From: Bradyrhizobium sp. CER78
Lineage (GTDB): Bacteria > Pseudomonadota > Alphaproteobacteria > Rhizobiales > Xanthobacteraceae
Length of the DNA: 64,000 bases
Assembly (NCBI RefSeq): GCF_029846235.1
Contig: NZ_JARVWP010000007.1
Span: 62,001-126,000, forward strand
Direction: 5' to 3'
Shown: positions 52,238-60,069 of the stretch, piece by piece
How positions within the stretch are numbered: position 1 is the stretch's first letter
How the letters are laid out: each line of letters starts with the position of its first letter
Notes under the pieces: generated by a model
The model's database searches: none
What the model saw: only the letters and a program-made list of their open reading frames with translations
What the model was told of the DNA's origin: nothing
Made by a program: the position numbers and the translations under genes

Positions 52238-52756
52238 CTAGTAATGAATGGGAAGCGGCCAGGTCGGCTCGCGCTCGGTTTCGTCGACGAGGTCGCGATA
52301 GCGGCCCCGGAAGAAGATCAACGGCGCGGCCGGCTCGCTGCGCGCGGAGTGACGGACGACGCGGACCACGAAAATCACGTGATCGCCACCGTCGTAGCTT
52401 GCAAATGGGGCGCACTCGAAATGAGCCAGGGCACCCGATATCAGCGGGGCTTCGGCGTGGCCGACCGACGTCTTGACCTGATCCCACTTGTTGGAAAGGG
52501 CGCGCGCGAACTGATTGGAAATCTGTTCCTGATCGCGGGCGAGGATGTTGACCGCGAATCCCTTGGCATCGAGCATCGCGGGCAGGCTTTTTGCCTTGCG
52601 GTCGACGCTGAACAGGACCAGCGGCGGATCGAGCGAGACGGAGTTGAACGAGCTCATGGTCATGCCGATGAGCTCTTCGCCCTGGCCGCGCGCGGTGACC
52701 ACCGCAACGCCCGTTGCGAACTCACCCAACACTCGCCTGAATGCACGGTCCTCCAT
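52238..52756 (-). CDS. Flavin reductase (HpaC-like)
   Basis: 172 aa. The FMN-binding split-barrel fold is recognisable from FATGVAVVTARG, GMTMSSFNSVSLDPPLVLFS and FAVNILARDQEQIS. It supplies FADH2 or FMNH2 to the HpaB-type oxygenase that follows. It is the first gene of the ten-gene operon. Upstream is a probable MarR operator at 52801-52821. Confidence 0.93.
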   Translation of the reverse strand: MEDRAFRRVLGEFATGVAVVTARGQGEELIGMTMSSFNSVSLDPPLVLFSVDRKAKSLPAMLDAKGFAVNILARDQEQISNQFARALSNKWDQVKTSVGHAEAPLISGALAHFECAPFASYDGGDHVIFVVRVVRHSARSEPAAPLIFFRGRYRDLVDETEREPTWPLPIHY

Positions 52757-52800
52757 GGGACGCCTGCCTCGCTGCTTCGACCCCGATTTATAATTTTCAG

Positions 52801-52821
52801 ATAGCTTTCTGACAAAGCTAT
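52801..52821. promoter_or_regulatory. Probable MarR-type operator
   Basis: ATAGCTTT and AAAGCTAT are perfect 8-bp inverted arms around a 5-base spacer. The region is AT-rich against its surroundings. It lies 45 bases before the flavin reductase and 89 bases before the divergent MarR gene, the place for a shared repressor site. Confidence 0.6.
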
Positions 52822-52909
52822 TTAGGAATGTCAAGCCCTCTTGATGGGCACGCGCATGCGTGCTTCTTAGGCAAATTCGCAAGCCTATGATTTCGCGGGG
52901 AGAACGACC

Positions 52910-53515
52910 GTGACCGAAGCGCTTTTGACGGCGTCGAAGCCCGAACTGCTCGACAAGGAGGGGGACCGAACGCTTCGCGGCGTCCTCTACGACTATTTCG
53001 CCTTCGGACGCAGCCTTGAAGCCTGCCGTGAGATATTCGCGAACTTCGTCGACCTGTCGACCACTCAGTATCTGATCCTGATCGCAATCAAGAATTCGAC
53101 GGCGGAAGAGCCGATGGGAGTCAATCAGGTCGCCGAACGGCTGTATCTGAGCGGCGCCTTTGTCACCAACGAGATCAACAAGCTGGTCTCCGACGGCCTT
53201 CTCGAGAAGAGCCCGCATCCGGACGACCGGCGGCGCGTGCAACTCACGCTCACCCAGCACGGCCTCGGTCTATTGACCCGTCTTGCCGCCCTGCAACGCC
53301 CCGTCAACGATGCGCTGTTCGGGATGCTGACGCGCGATGAGTTCAAGGTACTGTCTCAATTGCTATCGCGTCTAGCGTCGAACGCGGACAGCGCGCTGAA
53401 ACTTGCGGAGCATGTCAAGGCGACGCTCAAGTTTGAGGAGGATCAGCGGGCCTCCGCAGCAACGTCACCGGAGTCTCGCAAGAAACGGCGCGCGACGATT
53501 CGAAAGGCTCGGTGA
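52910..53515 (+). CDS. MarR family transcriptional regulator
   Basis: 201 aa. The winged HTH core includes MGVNQVAERLYLSGAFVTNE and the wing LLEKSPHPDDRRRVQLTLT with the conserved D-x-R. The last 30 residues are a basic tail (ESRKKRRATIRKAR) longer than most MarR proteins. The GTG start has a GGGAGAA site upstream. It is divergent from the ten-gene catabolic operon and is probably its repressor, released by an aromatic effector. Confidence 0.93.
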   Translation: MTEALLTASKPELLDKEGDRTLRGVLYDYFAFGRSLEACREIFANFVDLSTTQYLILIAIKNSTAEEPMGVNQVAERLYLSGAFVTNEINKLVSDGLLEKSPHPDDRRRVQLTLTQHGLGLLTRLAALQRPVNDALFGMLTRDEFKVLSQLLSRLASNADSALKLAEHVKATLKFEEDQRASAATSPESRKKRRATIRKAR

Positions 53516-53638
53516 CGCCAGCAGGCGGCTGCCTCACGTCTCAGAGGCTGCCCGATGGGCAACCTTCAAGAACAAAGGGCGTGCAAAGGCCGGGGGAGAA
53601 CCGGTAGTCTACCGGCACGGGGTTACACGAGGTGACCG

Positions 53639-54634
53639 ATGGCGATGCCCACAGTGCAACTGGCTGACAGGCTTTTCCAACGAGAGTCGCTCGTCCTGAG
53701 CAGCGACGATCTCGATGAGGTCGTCGACGGCTGCACCCGGGCACTGCGACCGCACCAGCTCCGCATCATGGACCGGAGGGCGACACTCTCGACAACACTT
53801 CATCATCTCCCGATCGGCACGTTCTCGCTCAATCGGCTGCACTACGGCGCCGATGTGATTGTTGCTCCGGCGGTGCCGGAGGAAGACAATTTCCTGATCA
53901 CACTGCCCTTGCGAGGCAATGCGCGGTTCGCATACGGATCGGAGGATGCGTCGGTCTCGCCGGGGCATGGCGCCATTGTCAGCCCCTATCGTCAATTTCG
54001 CTTCGAGATCGGTGCTGCATTCGACCAGGTCGTGCTGAGACTGAATCGTCGCCGCGTCGAAACGATTTGCGCCGCGATGATCGGCGCTGCGAAGCCTCAA
54101 TCTGTCGACTTCCAACTCCCGGTCACCGGTATGCCAGCCTTCTGGCTGTACCTCCTCGAAGCAGCCGCGAGCCTTTCGATAGCGGGCTCGGCGCTTGATC
54201 GCGCAAGGCTGTCCGTCCAGCTTGAAGAACTGATCATTCAATCCCTGCTGCTTTCGCTGCCGAACAATTTCACCAATTCGATCTTGGCCGCCAGCCGCCA
54301 CGCATCGACCGCGCAGGTGCGCCGCGCCATCGAGTATATGCGGGATCATATCGAGGAGCCTATCCGGCTCACGGATGTCGCGCGGCACGCCGGCCTGAGC
54401 TTGCGGAGCCTGCAACTCGCCTTCCAGCGCGAATTCGGCACCTCGCCCGGCCGTTGGCTGCGGACCGAGCGGTTGGACAGGGTTCATGCGATCCTGTCGT
54501 CAGCCGCGCCCGGGAGCGTTTCTGTCACCGACGTCGCGTTGCGCTGGGGCTTCCTCCACCTCGGAGAATTCGCCGCACACTACAAGACGCGCTATGGCCG
54601 AAGGCCATCCGACGTTTTGGCAAAGCGGACGTGA
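53639..54634 (+). CDS. AraC family regulator with AraC_binding_2-like N-domain (copy 2)
   Basis: 331 aa, paralogous to the gene at 42329: both begin with a FxRESLVLSSDDLDEVVDGC-like segment and end VTDVALxxGFxHLGxFxxxxKxRxGxxPSxVLAKR. A sensor domain fills the N-terminal two thirds and the C-terminal has the double HTH. The hydrolase gene at 54770 follows on the same strand, as with copy 1, so a regulator plus hydrolase unit seems duplicated around the amidase operon. Confidence 0.92.
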   Translation: MAMPTVQLADRLFQRESLVLSSDDLDEVVDGCTRALRPHQLRIMDRRATLSTTLHHLPIGTFSLNRLHYGADVIVAPAVPEEDNFLITLPLRGNARFAYGSEDASVSPGHGAIVSPYRQFRFEIGAAFDQVVLRLNRRRVETICAAMIGAAKPQSVDFQLPVTGMPAFWLYLLEAAASLSIAGSALDRARLSVQLEELIIQSLLLSLPNNFTNSILAASRHASTAQVRRAIEYMRDHIEEPIRLTDVARHAGLSLRSLQLAFQREFGTSPGRWLRTERLDRVHAILSSAAPGSVSVTDVALRWGFLHLGEFAAHYKTRYGRRPSDVLAKRT

Positions 54635-54769
54635 ACGACCGCAGCGTCAGCACAAATTGCGCGTTTCCGATTTCGAAATTCGTAAAGCCGCTAGCGACGT
54701 TGCCTCGATCGACGGAGCATCTGCCGACCCGACGCCGTGATCAGGACGGCGGCAACGATGGAGCGGCTC

Positions 54770-55492
54770 ATGCGGTTTGTGCTTGTTCATGGCGCCTGGC
54801 ATTACGGCGAACTCTGGGATCCGGTACGCAGCCACCTGGAAAAGGCCGGCCACGAGGTTCACACTCCAACCGCCGGAGGGCTAGGCCCGCATGACGACAA
54901 GCAAGTCGGTCTGCACGGCGCATCGGCGCCGATCATCGACTACATCAGAAAGCACGACCTGCGCGACTATGTGCTGGTCGGACATAGTTGGGGCGGCTAT
55001 CTGATATCGCGTGTGGCGATCGAAATGCCAGAGCGCGTCCGCCGCCTTGTTTTCTTCGCCGCGTTCGTGCCGGGGCACGGGCGCGCGCTCGTGGACGAAA
55101 TCCCGCCGCACCTGCGCGCGGCGCTGCAGGCAAGCGCCGACGAGCGTAGAGATGGCTCCGTCGTGCTGCCGTTCATGGTTTGGCGCGATGCGTTTTTCAA
55201 TGACGGAACGGCCGAACACGCCCGGGAGGTCTACGACGTGCTCCGGCCGCAACCGTTCGGAGCGTTCACCGACAAGGCCGACATGACCGGCTGGGACAAG
55301 GTGCCGCCGGCGTTCAGCTATCTCGCGCCCTACGAGGACAACGATATTTCGCAAGGCGAATGGGGCCGTCACCCGCGCTTGTCCAATCGGCTTGGTGTCT
55401 TCCGTCTGGTCGGCATGGCGGGGAGTCACGAAGTGCTCCTGACAAATCCCGAGCTGACGGCGGACAAGTTCATTGAGGCCGGCCGGGACTAG
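54770..55492 (+). CDS. Alpha/beta hydrolase (salicylate-esterase/methylesterase-like)
   Basis: About 240 aa. It starts RFVLVHGAWHYGELWDPV, with HGAWHG-like oxyanion segment, nucleophile elbow GHSWGG (Ser about 75) and a late GSHEVLLTNPE with the His. This matches the small EstC/pnbA-like hydrolase group related to plant methylesterases. GGAG 6 bases before ATG 54770 supports this start over ATG 54758 or GTG 54737. The substrate is unknown. Confidence 0.87.
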   Translation: MRFVLVHGAWHYGELWDPVRSHLEKAGHEVHTPTAGGLGPHDDKQVGLHGASAPIIDYIRKHDLRDYVLVGHSWGGYLISRVAIEMPERVRRLVFFAAFVPGHGRALVDEIPPHLRAALQASADERRDGSVVLPFMVWRDAFFNDGTAEHAREVYDVLRPQPFGAFTDKADMTGWDKVPPAFSYLAPYEDNDISQGEWGRHPRLSNRLGVFRLVGMAGSHEVLLTNPELTADKFIEAGRD

Positions 55493-55494
55493 AG

Positions 55495-55615
55495 CATGAT
55501 CCGGAAAAGTGCGAAGCGGTTTTCCGAAAAGATCATGCGCAAACAAAAGGCTAAAGCGCGATGACGATTCAACCCAATCTCATCGCGCTTTAGGCCGCTC
55601 GCTAAAGCGCGGCGG
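55495..55615. repeat. Dispersed intergenic repeat (GCGGTTTTCCGAAAAGATC), copy 2, with long hairpin
   Basis: It shares GCGGTTTTCCGAAAAGATC and the CAAACAA segment with 7455-7507. It adds a 13-bp perfect stem TAAAGCGCGATGA (55552-55564) / TCATCGCGCTTTA (55580-55592) with a 15-base loop. It lies between convergent genes and could end transcription from both. Confidence 0.75.
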
Positions 55616-55645
55616 GCGTGAAGGCGCTTCTCGTCGCAGCGACGA

Positions 55646-56629
55646 TCACCATTTCAATGCTGGGGTACGCACTGGGGCGTCCCACAGCGCGGCCGTCTCG
55701 GCATCGAGCAGGCTCACCGTGAGCGAGCAGCCGGCCATATCCAGCGAGGTGACGTAGCTGCCGACCAGCGAGCGCGCGATGCGCAGGCCGCGCTGCTCGA
55801 GCATGCGGCGGGCCGCATTGTACATCAGATAGAGCTCGATCGTCGGCGTGCCGCCGAAGCCGTTGACCAACAGCAGGGCCTCGGAGCCCGTGGGGGCCGC
55901 GAGATCGTCGGCGATGGCGGTCGTCATTTCCGAAGCGATCGCGTCGGCCTGTGCGAGCTTGACACGGCGACGGCCCGGCTCGCCGTGGATGCCGACGCCC
56001 ATCTCCATCTCGTCCTCGCCGAGCGCGAAGGTCGGCGTGCCCGCGGCAGGCACCGTGCAGCTGGTCAGCGCCACGCCCATCGAACGCGTCCGCGCGTTGA
56101 CGCGCTCGCCGAGCGCGACGCAAGTCGCAAGATCGGCGCCCTTCTCGGCGGCGGCGCCGACGATCTTCTCGACGATCAAGGTGCCTGCGACGCCGCGGCG
56201 CCCGATGCTGTGGGTCGATTTCTCGACCGCGACGTCGTCGTCGGTCACGATGGTGGCAGTTTTGCCTTCCGCGATCTCGGCCGCCATCTCGAAGTTCATG
56301 CGGTCGCCGGCATAGTTCTTGACGATGAACAGCACCCCGGCATCGCCCGCGACCGCCTGCGCGGCCTCGACGATCTGGTCCGGCGTCGGCGAGGTGAACA
56401 CCTGTCCGGGACAGGCGGCATCCAGCATGCCGTGGCCGACGAAGCCGGCATGCAGCGGCTCATGCCCGCTGCCGCCGCCCGAGACCAGCGCGACCTTGTT
56501 GCGGTTCAGCTCGCGGCGGCGAACGAATTTGCGCTCGGCGCCCAGCGTGACCAGATCGGCATGTGCCGCCGCGAAGCCGTCGAGGCTTTCGCTGAGCACG
56601 TTGTCGACTGCATTGATGAACTTCTTCAT
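55646..56629 (-). CDS. dhaK: Dihydroxyacetone kinase subunit DhaK (PTS type)
   Basis: 327 aa, the short PTS-dependent form. Substrate-binding features include SGGGSGHEPLHAGFVG (50-65), and His215 in GIHGEPG is the residue that forms the hemiaminal with dihydroxyacetone. It accepts phosphate from DhaL-ADP, which is recharged by DhaM. It is separated from the other dha genes by HPr, Enzyme I and an HTH-like gene, but all share one strand. Confidence 0.95.
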   Translation of the reverse strand: MKKFINAVDNVLSESLDGFAAAHADLVTLGAERKFVRRRELNRNKVALVSGGGSGHEPLHAGFVGHGMLDAACPGQVFTSPTPDQIVEAAQAVAGDAGVLFIVKNYAGDRMNFEMAAEIAEGKTATIVTDDDVAVEKSTHSIGRRGVAGTLIVEKIVGAAAEKGADLATCVALGERVNARTRSMGVALTSCTVPAAGTPTFALGEDEMEMGVGIHGEPGRRRVKLAQADAIASEMTTAIADDLAAPTGSEALLLVNGFGGTPTIELYLMYNAARRMLEQRGLRIARSLVGSYVTSLDMAGCSLTVSLLDAETAALWDAPVRTPALKW

Positions 56630-56665
56630 GGTGTCCTCCCCGCTTCGTCGGTCCGGCGTTTTCGC

Positions 56666-57091
56666 CTATTTTTCCCGCATGATGCCGATCAGGCGCCGCG
56701 TGAATTCCTGCAGCAGCGCGTCGAGCTCGGCATTGCGCTTGGCGCTGCCGAGATCCGGCAGATGCAGCGTCAGCGTCCGCTCGTGCGAGCTCTCGCTGAG
56801 CCGACCGACGCGCCGCGGATGCGCCCGCGCATAGGCGCGAAGAAAGGCGGCCTTCGCCTGCGGCGGGAAGTGGCAGACATCGAAGATCGTGTTGAGATGC
56901 TGCACCGGGATCGGCACCGGATAGGCCGGATTGCTGATCTGGCTGACGAAGCTGCGGTTCTTGCCCATGGCATGGGCGAGGCGCAGCCGCATCCCCGACG
57001 GGCGGCTCTCCAGCACCTCCTTGAAGATGCGCTTGTAGGCCGCAACCGCGCCGGCTTCGGGCGCTTCATCGGCCGCCGTGTCAGCCAACAC
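56666..57091 (-). CDS. HTH-like protein of unknown function in the dha-PTS operon
   Basis: 141 aa with no signal peptide. Residues about 32-75 (RPSGMRLRLAHAMGKNRSFV and VQHLNTIFDVCHFPP) resemble a lambda-repressor-type helix-turn-helix, and the rest is helical with many Arg/Leu. It overlaps the end of the Enzyme I gene by 11 bases and precedes dhaK by 36 bases, so it is translated as part of the operon. It may be the operon's regulator, reading PTS phosphorylation state or DhaK/DhaL as DhaR does in E. coli, but it is unrelated to DhaR in sequence. Confidence 0.8.
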   Translation of the reverse strand: MLADTAADEAPEAGAVAAYKRIFKEVLESRPSGMRLRLAHAMGKNRSFVSQISNPAYPVPIPVQHLNTIFDVCHFPPQAKAAFLRAYARAHPRRVGRLSESSHERTLTLHLPDLGSAKRNAELDALLQEFTRRLIGIMREK

Positions 57092-58700
57092 CGCCTCCGC
57101 TGCTCAGCCGGTCGATGGTCTGCTTGATCTGCGCTAGCGCCGATGCGTTCACCGACAATTCGCGCAGGCCGCAGTTCAGCAGCGCGGGAAGACAGCGCGG
57201 ATCGCCGGCCATGTCGCCGCACAGGCTGACACTGACGCCGGCGCGGCGGCCGTGCTCCGCGGTCCGCGAAATCAGTTCGAGCACTGCAGGATGCAGGGGG
57301 TCCATCAGAGGGGCGAGAGCTCCGTTGGAACGATCGCAAGCCAAAACATATTGCGCGAGATCGTTCGAGCCGATCGAGAAGAAGGAGGCCTTGAAGCTCG
57401 AGACCGCCAAGGCCGCCGCGGGGACTTCGACCATGATTCCCAGCTCGGGAAGCATCGCGGCAATGCCGTCCGCCTGCAAGCGCTGCACGACGTCGGCGAA
57501 CAGCTTCCGCCCCGCCTCGAGCTCGTCGGCTGAGGTCACCATCGGGAACATGACCTTGAGATTGCCGCGCACCGCGGCGCGGGCGAGCGCGCGGAGCTGG
57601 ACGGCAAAAATCTCGGGCCGGGCGAGGCAAAGCCGCAAGCCGCGCACGCCGAGGAACGGATTGGCTTCGCCGTCGAAGGTAAAGCCGGGCACCGGCTTGT
57701 CGCCGCCGGCATCGAAGGTGCGGATCGTCACGGGCCGCTGGCCGGCCCAGCGCAACACCGCATCATAGGCCTGGAATTGGGTCTCCTCATCCGGCAGCTC
57801 GCTGTGCCCGGCGAGCAGGAATTCGGTCCGCATCAGGCCGATGCCGTCGGCATATTGCGCATCCGCATGCTCGAGATCGTCGACCCGCTGGATGTTGATC
57901 AGGAGCTTGATGTGCTCGCCGCGCCACGAGGCGGTCGGTCGCCGCAGGATCGCGCGGGCGGATGCCCGGCTCTTGCGATGGCTCTCACGCCGCTTCTCGA
58001 AGATGCGCACCTGCTCGGCGCTGGGATCGAGCTCCAGCGTCGCGCCTTCGCCGTCGAGCAACGCCGTCGCGCCGGCATCCGGAATGGCGCCGAGCTGCAC
58101 CACCATCGGGATGCCGCGCGCGCGTGCCAGCATCGCGACATGGCTGGTCGGACTGCCGTGCAGCAGCGCCAGGCCGCCGCCGCCGGACCAGTCGATCTCC
58201 AGAAAGCGCGACGGCGGCAGGTCGTCGGCACAGACGACGCCGCCGCTCGGAATCTTCAGCGGCTCGCCCTCGTCGCCGCGCAGGATGTGGACCACGCGGT
58301 CGCGCAAGTCCGCAAGGTCCGACGAGCGGGCCTGCAGATACTCATCCGCCGCCGCATTGTACTCCGCGATCTGCTCGTCGAGCGTCGAACGCCATGCGAC
58401 GTCGGCCGGACGCCCTTCGCCGATCGACGCGAAGATCTGTTCGATCAGATCCTCGTCCTCCAGCAATGCGACCTGGAATTCGAGGATCTGCGCGGCTTCA
58501 CCGCCGGCGCTGGCGGCAAGATCGGCGATCTGCCCGCTGGCGAGATCGATCGCCTTGCGCAGAGCGAGCGCCTCCTCGACCAGCGTGCCGGCCACCCGCT
58601 CGCCGCCCGCGCCGGCATCAACGCGAACCAGCGGGCCATGGGCAAAGCCGATCGAGGCGGTCCTGCCGCGGTAAGCCGATCCTGCAGCGCCGCCCTGCAT
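57081..58700 (-). CDS. ptsI: PTS Enzyme I (phosphoenolpyruvate-protein phosphotransferase)
   Basis: 539 aa with the usual three parts: HPr-binding helices (about 40-135), the phospho-His domain with His187 in GSPTSHVAMLARARGIP, and the PEP-binding barrel (MRTEFLLAG; MFPMVTSADEL; VEVPAAAL; LCGDMAGDP with the catalytic Cys about 497). The start ATG follows the HPr stop directly, with no gap. It moves phosphate from PEP to HPr, which then charges DhaM. It has no extra GAF or EIIA domain. Confidence 0.94.
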   Translation of the reverse strand: MQGGAAGSAYRGRTASIGFAHGPLVRVDAGAGGERVAGTLVEEALALRKAIDLASGQIADLAASAGGEAAQILEFQVALLEDEDLIEQIFASIGEGRPADVAWRSTLDEQIAEYNAAADEYLQARSSDLADLRDRVVHILRGDEGEPLKIPSGGVVCADDLPPSRFLEIDWSGGGGLALLHGSPTSHVAMLARARGIPMVVQLGAIPDAGATALLDGEGATLELDPSAEQVRIFEKRRESHRKSRASARAILRRPTASWRGEHIKLLINIQRVDDLEHADAQYADGIGLMRTEFLLAGHSELPDEETQFQAYDAVLRWAGQRPVTIRTFDAGGDKPVPGFTFDGEANPFLGVRGLRLCLARPEIFAVQLRALARAAVRGNLKVMFPMVTSADELEAGRKLFADVVQRLQADGIAAMLPELGIMVEVPAAALAVSSFKASFFSIGSNDLAQYVLACDRSNGALAPLMDPLHPAVLELISRTAEHGRRAGVSVSLCGDMAGDPRCLPALLNCGLRELSVNASALAQIKQTIDRLSSGGGVG

Positions 58701-59012
58701 CTAGCCTGCTCCATCCGGGAAATCGCTGGCGACCAGATCGACCAGGGCCGCGACGGCGGCCTCGGCGTCGCTGCCGGAGGCCTTGATCTCGATCGTGCTG
58801 CCGTGCGCGGCGCGCATCGCCATGATCTTGGCCACGCTCTTGGCATTGATCCACTCGGGCGCACCCGCGACGCGCACCGAGATCTGGGCCTGGAACTTCT
58901 TGGCGAGCTTGGTCAGCTTGACCGCCGGGCGCGCGTGCATGCCGACCGCATGCACCAGCCGCACATTGCCGGTGAAGATCTGTCCGTCCGCTCTATCAAG
59001 CATGCTCATCAT
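58701..59012 (-). CDS. HPr family phosphocarrier protein
   Basis: 103 aa. The active His26 is in LVHAVGMHARPAVKL, and Ser59 lies in the position of the regulatory serine (INAKSVAKIMAM). It is a stand-alone HPr encoded between DhaM and Enzyme I, with its TAG stop touching the Enzyme I ATG. In E. coli this module is fused to DhaM; here it is separate. Confidence 0.94.
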   Translation of the reverse strand: MMSMLDRADGQIFTGNVRLVHAVGMHARPAVKLTKLAKKFQAQISVRVAGAPEWINAKSVAKIMAMRAAHGSTIEIKASGSDAEAAVAALVDLVASDFPDGAG

Positions 59013-59035
59013 CCATTCATCGCATCGCCGACATT

Positions 59036-59428
59036 TCAGTCGGCAGAGAGTTCCTCGGCCACCGCCTTGACCTGGGCCAGCGAGCTACCGCCTGCCGCCT
59101 CGGTCGCCGCCATCACGGCGCCCTCGACGATCGGCGCGTTGCAGACGACAACGAGATCGCGCCGCGCCGGCTCCAGCATCTCGACCGCCATTTCGCTGTT
59201 GGTCTCGGCACCGCCGAGATCGACCAGCACCGCGACGCCCTTCGGCGACCAGGCGGCATTGATGGCGTCGATGATCAGCGGCACGCTGGTGCCCAATCCG
59301 CCGTCGGGATTGCCGCCGCAGAACGCCACCTTGACCTCGCTGCCGACCATCTGCCGCACCATGTCGGCGGTTCCCTTGGCGATGTCGCTGGAGTGCGAGA
59401 CGATCACGATCCCCACGGTGTCGGTCAT
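59036..59428 (-). CDS. dhaM: DhaM, PTS EIIA-Man-type phosphodonor of dihydroxyacetone kinase
   Basis: 130 aa, a single EIIA-mannose fold. The phospho-acceptor His12 is in IVIVSHSSDIAKG. DLGGAETNSEMAVEML and NAPIVEGAVMAATEA are the family's later motifs. It passes phosphate from HPr to ADP bound on DhaL. Its start overlaps the dhaL stop by 4 bases. Confidence 0.95.
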   Translation of the reverse strand: MTDTVGIVIVSHSSDIAKGTADMVRQMVGSEVKVAFCGGNPDGGLGTSVPLIIDAINAAWSPKGVAVLVDLGGAETNSEMAVEMLEPARRDLVVVCNAPIVEGAVMAATEAAGGSSLAQVKAVAEELSAD

Positions 59429-60048
59429 GCTCGTGCCTCCAGGCCCGCGCACACCGCCTGCACCAGCACGCAGCTCGACCGCGCGCCGGGATCGACATGT
59501 CCGACGCTGCGCGCACCGAGGAACGACGCCCGCCCCTTGGTGGCCTGCATCGGCGCGGTCCGTTCGACCGCCTCGGTCGCGGTGGTGCGCACCCGCGCGA
59601 TCAGATCCGGCTGGCCGGCCGCCGACTTCAATGTCTCGAGTACGGGAACCAGCACATCCAGCATCGTCTTTTCGCCGACATGCGAGCGGCCGCGCGCGCT
59701 CACCGCGTTCACCGCGCTGCCGAACACATCGGCAAGATCCTCGGGCAGGTGCTTGTCGTGCGACAGTGCCTCGCCCGCGGCCAGGAAGAAGCTGCCATAG
59801 AGCGGCCCGGAGGCGCCGCCGACCGTCATCACCAGGGTCTTGCCGATCATCTTGAACGCTTCGTCGAGCGGCTGCGCCGAGATCGCATCGAGCTTGCCGA
59901 GCACGGCCTCGCAACCGCGCTTCATGTTGGTCCCGTGGTCGCCGTCGCCGATCGCCTGATCGAGGCTCGTCAGCTCCGGCGCGCTGGCGATGACCTGCTC
60001 TGCGGCCGCCTTGACCAACGATTTGAATGTCTCTGATGGCACCGACAT
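59425..60048 (-). CDS. dhaL: Dihydroxyacetone kinase subunit DhaL
   Basis: 207 aa. The nucleotide/Mg site is LDQAIGDGDHGTNM (residues 29-42, with D30, D35 and D37 as the metal ligands). VGGASGPLYGSFF and a C-terminal GRASFLGARSVGHVDPG follow. In the PTS type, ADP stays bound as a cofactor. It starts 21 bases after the ABC ATPase stop at 60070, so transport and kinase genes are contiguous. Confidence 0.95.
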   Translation of the reverse strand: MSVPSETFKSLVKAAAEQVIASAPELTSLDQAIGDGDHGTNMKRGCEAVLGKLDAISAQPLDEAFKMIGKTLVMTVGGASGPLYGSFFLAAGEALSHDKHLPEDLADVFGSAVNAVSARGRSHVGEKTMLDVLVPVLETLKSAAGQPDLIARVRTTATEAVERTAPMQATKGRASFLGARSVGHVDPGARSSCVLVQAVCAGLEARA

Positions 60049-60069
60049 CTATTCGATCCTCTCGCCCCT

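Noticed and set aside
57777..59855. A 692-codon open frame on the plus strand
   Set aside because: It lies opposite Enzyme I, HPr and DhaM, whose motifs and active sites are clear. Long antisense frames are common in GC-rich DNA. The translated product is Arg/Gln/Asp-rich with no domain.
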